Shown here one piece after another: positions 58,601 through 64,000 of a stretch of DNA of 64,000 bases. Position numbers and translations under genes: made by a program. Origin of the DNA: Neoechinorhynchus agilis. Its lineage: Eukaryota; Acanthocephala. Numbering within the stretch: position 1 is the stretch's first letter; every line of letters starts with the position of its first letter. The notes under the pieces are model-generated. The model ran no database searches, was not told the DNA's origin, and was given only the letters and a program-made list of their open reading frames with translations. The stretch lies in NCBI GenBank assembly GCA_051530055.1, contig CM121343.1, positions 1,860,001 to 1,924,000 on the forward strand, written 5' to 3'.

Positions 58601-59592
58601 TTATTTAATGTTCCATAGTTTCAAGCAATCTCTTTGTTTTAATTTTTGATCTTCTGATTTATCTCGATTTTCTAAGGTAATTTTGATTGACTGATCGAAT
58701 TTAGTCACAGATTCATCTTCATCGTTGCCGCATATTTCCGACTTGATTTTGAAGTCTATATCATCAATAACAAACTCATTTAGCTTTAAGTTCGGTTCAA
58801 GTTCAAAACTCTTTGGTGGGGAAAGAGGACCAGTCAATGGAATAGTACAGTTTAGAAGCAGAAATTCTTAGGCGTTCAAATGAATGATTAAAACATTTTC
58901 GTTAATCGCACCTGATCTTCTTGGTTGGAATTTATCCACAATCAAAGTTTTAAGACGAATAAACTATATAGCTCAAGACCTAAATTTCGTTATTCATAAA
59001 ATGCTTCATGTTTATAGAAACGTTCTAAGAATATATGCATTAATATGCGATCTTGTATGGATGGTAAAATATGAGTGTTGGATGCAACCTCCTTGCGACT
59101 AACGCAAACGAATCTGACCTCCTCGTCGCCCACGGGCTCGGTTGCATTGTCCATAACCTTAGGAGTCGATGGTTCGTCCTTCGGAATAAGCGCATCTTGT
59201 AGGGACGGCAAAGAATGGTTCAACGAACAGTTTCCCGATGACTCGGTGCAATGCAAACAGAGGTCATTTGTGTCCATGGAAAATGGATCAATTGTATCGC
59301 TAAAGTTATTCATTTTACCATCATCATCAACAACAACGTGAGTAGTAGCGTTTTGTATATGATCGAGCATAATCTCTTTCACTTTTATCAATCGCTCCCG
59401 TGCTTCAGAGATAAGTGAATTAATCTCTGGGCTCCTTGAGAGTTCTTCAATTGTACGATCAAAGTCGAGGCAGCGACTAATCCTTTCATACAAGTTTATC
59501 TCTTGGTCGGCCATTAAATCTGTGAACAAAAACTTTACAACGGTTTTGGCATCTCCTGTATGAACGATACGTCCTAGATTATTTTTGAACAT
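58601..59592 (-). CDS. Hypothetical acidic protein, three exons
   Basis: Unknown family. Exons 59592-59089, 58963-58912 and 58866-58601 join with agreeing phases by GT-AG introns of 125 and 45 bp, giving 273 residues. It begins MFKNNLGRIVHTGDAKTVVK, followed by a likely helical region (LFTDLMADQEINLYERISRC through EARERLIKVKEIMLDHIQNA), an acidic Ser/Pro/Asp-rich middle (IPKDEPSTPKV), a basic-hydrophobic segment across the exon junctions (FIRLKTLIVDKFQPRRS, EFLLLNCTIPLTGP), and an acidic/Lys-rich end. There is no membrane helix or signal peptide, so a nuclear or cytosolic protein is likely. The ATG directly follows TGACTTCAG, so it may be an internal exon or a trans-splice site, and more 5' coding sequence is possible. 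Confidence 0.6.
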
Positions 59593-60253
59593 CTGAAGTC
59601 ATTGAAAAATCGGACTAATAGGTAAATCGAACAGTATAAATGTTAAAATCAGGGAAGCGTGGTTTCCTAGCGCTGGTTCCATTGAGCATTAGTTGAAATT
59701 TAGGTTGCGATGAAATCAACGTGCATCACTGAATCCCTAAAATTTTGAAGTCTTTTAATCCATGTGCGTGGTGGGAGACGAACAATTATACCGACGGTAC
59801 TATCATGGCGGTGAATAAACATTCCTAAGATGAAATCCCGTGACTTAACTCGCTGATCCTTCTTTAGACAATTACATTCACGATAAGTAAAATAGTGAGT
59901 CAAGTGCTGTCTTCAGCATATCCATTGCCTATTTCCCTCAAAGTTAAGATCCACGGGTTGCAGAGTTTTGTTTTGAATGTTTTCAAGGACAATATTGAGC
60001 GAATTATCGATAGAAAATATTCCGGGATAATCGATTCAAAATTGCGGAGAACATACTTCCGAATAAAAACATATTATATCTATTTGAAATATTTCATAAA
60101 GTAGCCTTATCAATCATTGTAGATTAATCTAATCGACAGGCGAGGTTACCTAGTGAAATTCCGCAATTCTGATTGAAGGAATTCAACATTAACGTACTGC
60201 GGCCGCAGCGTCGGTGGAAATCAACTCGGTTTTTTTGTTTTCTAGTTTTTAAA
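59593..60253. other. 5' flank of the hypothetical gene; foldback remnant
   Basis: A 67-codon ORF on the minus strand (59700-59903, with SRDFILGMFIHRHDSTVGII) is open but unrecognised. From about 59995 to 60165 there are pieces of the 'gaaatatttcg' foldback family (TTGAAATATTTCATAAAGTA, GCGAGGTTACC). Confidence 0.4.
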
Positions 60254-63245
60254 CCACAAATACACTCATGTGTATGTGCCAGCGGCCGTTAAATATTCAA
60301 CGTCAGCTGACACACTCACCACTACACTTCTCGTCGTTTCAAAAAGCCATCATAATGGGCGGTTAGGCTTTCTCGTAGACAAAACTGGTTTCGTATCCTA
60401 GTCAGCCGAATCTTGAACAATTTGTGGATTTACCCCTAATGTTTAAGGTCTTCAGTCTATGGGGTTTACTCCCCTTTATGTCTTCGTTCTCCCTTTTGAT
60501 TTCCATTTTGTCCTTCACGATGTCTAATAAAATCAGCACCCTTTCATCTTTGAGCTGATAGGATACAGGTCCTTTAACTTCAGTTATGCACCCGCTTTTC
60601 CGTTTGTTGTTTCGATCATATTTAAATCAAATCGGTTCTTACTGCTGAACGTGATCATCCTATTTCTGAAATTGATTTCTCCTCTTTGGCTATATTTCAA
60701 TCTTCAGCTTGTGTTCGTATGATCGGTTTTAAATTACCGTAGTCGGCGATCGATCATCAAGTCAGGTTGTGCGAGTATTCCTATACATTAATAGAAACTG
60801 TTCCACTTTCTATAACTTCATCCCTTCTCCTAAACGTTCCTATGAACCTCTCGGCTAAGACGTTAATTCTAAGTTCATAAAGACCCGTTTTCGTGTGCAT
60901 TATTTGGAACTGCTTGCAAAACCGTGAAAATTCGTTTGTCACAGACTGCGGTCCATTATCAAACATTAATGGATACGGCATTCCACTTGAATGGTCGTTG
61001 AGTTGCGACTTAATAGCTGCTAACATCAACCACAATCAGAGAGGTTGTCCCTGCCAATTCCTAATGAAATCTCTCCCACAGTTCATTTGACATAATTCAA
61101 AGGTCGTGCTGGCTTGTCTGATCTCTTCCTGTATCCTATACCATAATACACAATATCGACTCAATGAAATGACCGTTTTCAAGTGCATAATGATCCACTT
61201 TACTACACTGAATTCGTCTTTGTGCTTCCAAAATGCGTCCAGCAATGTCGTATATATAGTTTAGAATCATCTATAGTGGCGGATGACTCATCGTTGTTTC
61301 CGCAATGATTTTTCATCCATTATCATTCCGATCTGAATCTCCTCTTCCCATCTATAACTTCAGATCGAACTAAATGATTATTAGTAATCTTTGACAGTTC
61401 TTGTTTTTCGTATATATTTATTTGAAATCTCATTACATCGAAAATCAACGCTTCCTTATCAAGAACTGAGTAATTCCTCTCGGGTTTCCGCAATACTCTC
61501 GAAGCGAATATAACTGAATTTTTCATACTATTTTCCAATTAGAGCGTCACAATTGATAAATCTCTTCTTTTCCAAATCGTATAGCACGAGATTTGTTGCA
61601 CTTTTCAATACCTCATTAATTCGACTGAATGCTCCCGCATGTTGATGTCTCGACTCAAAAACGTGTTCTTTGCTTCGTGAGCTCATAGAGCGGCGTACAG
61701 ATTAGATAAAACTCTGGCACATATCCCTCTTATAAATTTACTAATCCAAAGAAACTTTTTAATTACTTGAGATTGCGAGGTCTTGGTGTCTCCAATAAAT
61801 CTTTTCATTGGGTAAAGGTAAATGAATCGTTGAAATAGTTCTGGTGCGCATTTGATGCCGGGCATAGATAGTGTCAACAAATTGATGGAACGCATCTTGC
61901 AAATCCAATTTAGAATATTCCTTTCCTAGCGCGATTTTGTGCACCTTAGGTATTTAATAATTGTTGACTACTACGATTGGTGTTGCCCATTGTACTTGAT
62001 CTTTGTAATCAAGGACCTCGATAGTATCTTTCGCTATTAATCTTTCCAACCCTTTCTTAAAGAGTGCTTGAATAGCTAACGGTTTCAGTCTTAACTTGCT
62101 GGAATAATTTTTAATTACTGTATATGGCTCGTCGAAAATCCTCAAATACTATCTTTTGATGTCCTATTCATTTCAGCTTTTAAGAAACATACTAGCTTCT
62201 AGTAATTCGGTCCAAACCGATACCAAGTGTTAAAAAGCACTAACACTCCCATTGATCATTTACCATGTTGCTGCCGAATCCTATAAGCTCTTTTTCCGTG
62301 AACAAGTGTCGGCCGTTGAATATTTTTTGCAAAATCAAACGGGTAATTACACTCATCTTCTCTGCATTTGCAGTTTACATTATTGATCTTGACCATGATA
62401 TCCATTCGTCTGTTCCTGCTCTTATTCATCGCGTTTTGAAACCTCGATATTTCCGTTAAAAATGTCCCGTTCATTGACACTTATAGTATTGTGTTCGGCG
62501 TGGAAACCAGCATTTCGCACATTTTCTGCTGTTCAACCTTCAATCTTTCGTCCATACTTCGCGATTTTCATTTGCCGCTCTTCTATTGCATTTCTTCAAT
62601 CTATTATATTAACTTTACATTTGATAACCTCCTTTCTCCCACTGATTACATAATGTACTTTCTCACTTGGTTCCATACCTACATGGCAGATCTTCTTAAG
62701 GCTTCGTTTAGTGTATTGAAAATCACCAGGTCCTTAATGTGGCCATCCACCGCTTTCCTCTCATCAGTGATTTCTCTTGTCTTTGAGTTGAAGATGTATC
62801 TTGCCAGTATTTCTGCTACTTTTGCTTGAAAATATTCATCCACTAACCGAACAATGTCGCTGTATTTGAACATCGATAGCTTTTTTTGCCGCTGTCAATT
62901 TCTTGATCACTTTGTATTTGTCGTCGGCACAAATCCATCCGATTAAACTCGCCTTTTTGCATGAATTTTCGTGCACTCCATTCGCTTCCATGTATTGATC
63001 CTTCTGTTTGCCTAGATGAGTTATCTTGATCACTTCCATCATTGCTGGATTCTGCTATTCCATCTATTCCCTCATTAAGTTTGCTCGATCCTTTATGATT
63101 TGTAGCAATTGCAAACCCTCGTCGCCAAATTTGGTCGGAGCGTCCGTGGACATTAACTCTGCTTTTATGGTACTCGATGAAACATCTACACACTCATGTG
63201 CATGGTAAGCGGTCGTCCAATATTCAACAAAAATGTCACGCGTGC
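60254..63245 (-). mobile_element. Decayed Ty3/Gypsy-type LTR retrotransposon
   Basis: Minus strand, in the canonical order from right to left. Gag-like pieces (63.2-62.3 kb, e.g. EILARYIFNSKTREITDERK). Reverse transcriptase start with VQWATPIVVVNNY (about 62.0 kb) and EYSKLDLQDAFHQFVD (61.9 kb). RNase H with IFASRVLRKPERNYSVLDKE (61.5 kb). Integrase with MWLMLAAIKSQL, MLFDNGPQSVT-like and ERFIGTFRRRDE (61.0-60.8 kb). Order pol-RT, RNase H, integrase fits Ty3/Gypsy. Every domain is interrupted by stops and frameshifts. Possible terminal repe­at remnants: CACTCATGTGTATG with AATATTCAAC at 60.25-60.3 kb and CACTCATGTGCATG with AATATTCAAC at 63.19-63.24 kb. Confidence 0.78.
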
Positions 63246-63267
63246 CATATTTACATATAAAAATATT

Positions 63268-63435
63268 TCAATGTGTGGCCTTTTATCACACGGCTGATAA
63301 TTTTTGGGCACACAGCCTACCGATCTGGTTCAAAGTAGTAATTCAATTACTTAATGCACTGAACCATACTCTGAACCAGGTCTGTGGGCTGTGTGCCCAA
63401 AAATTATCAGCCGTGTGATGAAAGGCCATACATTG
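63268..63435. mobile_element. Intact foldback element, 'cagccgtg' family
   Basis: Left arm: CAATGTGTGGCCTTTTATCA, CACGGCTGATAATTTTTGGG, CACACAGCC, ATCTGGTTCA. Right arm inverted: TGAACCAGGTCTGTGGGCTG, TGTGCCCAAAAATTATCAGC, CGTGTGATGAAAGGCCATAC. Arms are about 65 bp. A related fragment occurs near 46.85 kb. Confidence 0.88.
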
Positions 63436-63536
63436 ATATAAGTTACCGGCTAGCCAATCTTCATAAACAAAAATATTTGTCTGAATATGCTTTTTAAATT
63501 ATGATAAATATAGTGCTGTGATATCCAAGAATAGTT
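63436..63536. other. Short spacer
   Basis: Nothing recognised. Confidence 0.3.
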
Positions 63537-63539
63537 AAT

Positions 63540-64000
63540 CTCCATCCCTTGCTGAAAAGCTTCCTTATCCTCCTGAAGATCCAAACGGACTTCTTATGGA
63601 GTTTAACACAGTGGACGGATTCTTCGACCCCTTTCTCAAAAGATCAATCAGCTCGTTTGTGAAATGCTCTGCCTCAAAGGATAATTTTCTCATAAGAAAT
63701 GCTAAGAAAAACATGGGAGAATATACGCATTCGGGATTAAGTAGGAAATTTTTCCAAGATTACTTAACTCTAATAGAAAATCATCGACTTACTCTAACAC
63801 GTTTCACACAATGGTGGTGTTTATGGTCCATGAGGGATGGAATAATTTAAATGCACAAAGAGAGTGACATTAAATTTGACTTCTCTTGGAGATAACCTTC
63901 CTCATGTTGAATCCTCTTTTGGACTTATCTCCAGAGGACTTCAATTCCACCGACAGAAATATAAAAATAAGGCCAATCAAATGCCTTTATCAGATAAAGT
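63540..64000 (+). other. Unidentified coding-like stretch running off the window
   Basis: A plus-strand frame from 63540 to 63850 reads SPSLAEKLPYPPEDPNGLLM, then NTVDGFFDPFLKR and HSGLSRKFFQDYLTLIENHR. A second open stretch in another frame (about 63872-64000) reads LTSLGDNLPHVESSFGLISR and continues past the end. Residue use suggests coding sequence, but I do not recognise a family, the first part lacks an early ATG (first Met at 63596), and a convincing splice junction between the two parts is not visible. It may be a gene cut by the window edge or another decayed element. Confidence 0.3.

Overview
The window is AT-rich eukaryotic DNA, most likely from a nematode and by inference an early-branching (clade I, Trichinella/Trichuris-like) one. 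The reasons are very short introns (about 38-60 bp, some with a TACTAAC-like branch site), an HMG-CoA reductase with only two predicted membrane segments in place of the sterol-sensing domain, and a cytoplasmic intermediate filament protein with a lamin-type tail domain. The species cannot be fixed from the sequence alone.

Host genes, left to right: HMG-CoA reductase (3' end off the window), ABCF1-type translation ATPase, ZC3H15/DFRP1, an aminergic GPCR, a calcipressin (RCAN), and syndapin/PACSIN, all on the minus strand. Next come an RNF4-like RING protein and a 17-exon CaMKII on the plus strand. Then follow an intronless intermediate filament gene, a divergent LC8-type dynein light chain, sphingomyelin synthase, a tandem pair of small membrane proteins, and an unidentified three-exon acidic protein, again on the minus strand. 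Exon boundaries were worked out by hand from splice sites, frame continuity and family conservation. Several genes touch related processes (CaMKII and the calcineurin regulator RCAN in Ca2+ signalling; ABCF1 and ZC3H15 in translation), but nothing in the layout shows an operon.

The rest is repeat-rich: 0-8 kb carries a 14-unit minisatellite; 33-42 kb is a nest of decayed retroelements (Penelope-like tails and a GIY-YIG nuclease, three LINE fragments, a LINE ORF1 and a 4 x 292 bp tandem array); 60-63.3 kb is a decayed Ty3/Gypsy element. Seven hundred bases of a non-LTR pol 3' end at 17.8-18.5 kb and five smaller pieces of the same kind all lie on the plus strand. Long hairpin (foldback) elements of several families are scattered throughout, and there are two copies of a tRNA-derived SINE and a trio of tRNA-like repeats.

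The observations I find most unusual are two interruptions in conserved genes bounded by short inverted repeats. The one in HMG-CoA reductase has an in-frame stop and no AG acceptor where conserved sequence resumes; the one in RCAN has a perfect 11-bp inverted repeat around a 47-bp segment. They could be a class of hairpin-ended introns. Next most interesting are the duplicated small membrane-protein genes carrying a transposon end, and inverted dimers of Penelope-like 3' tails.
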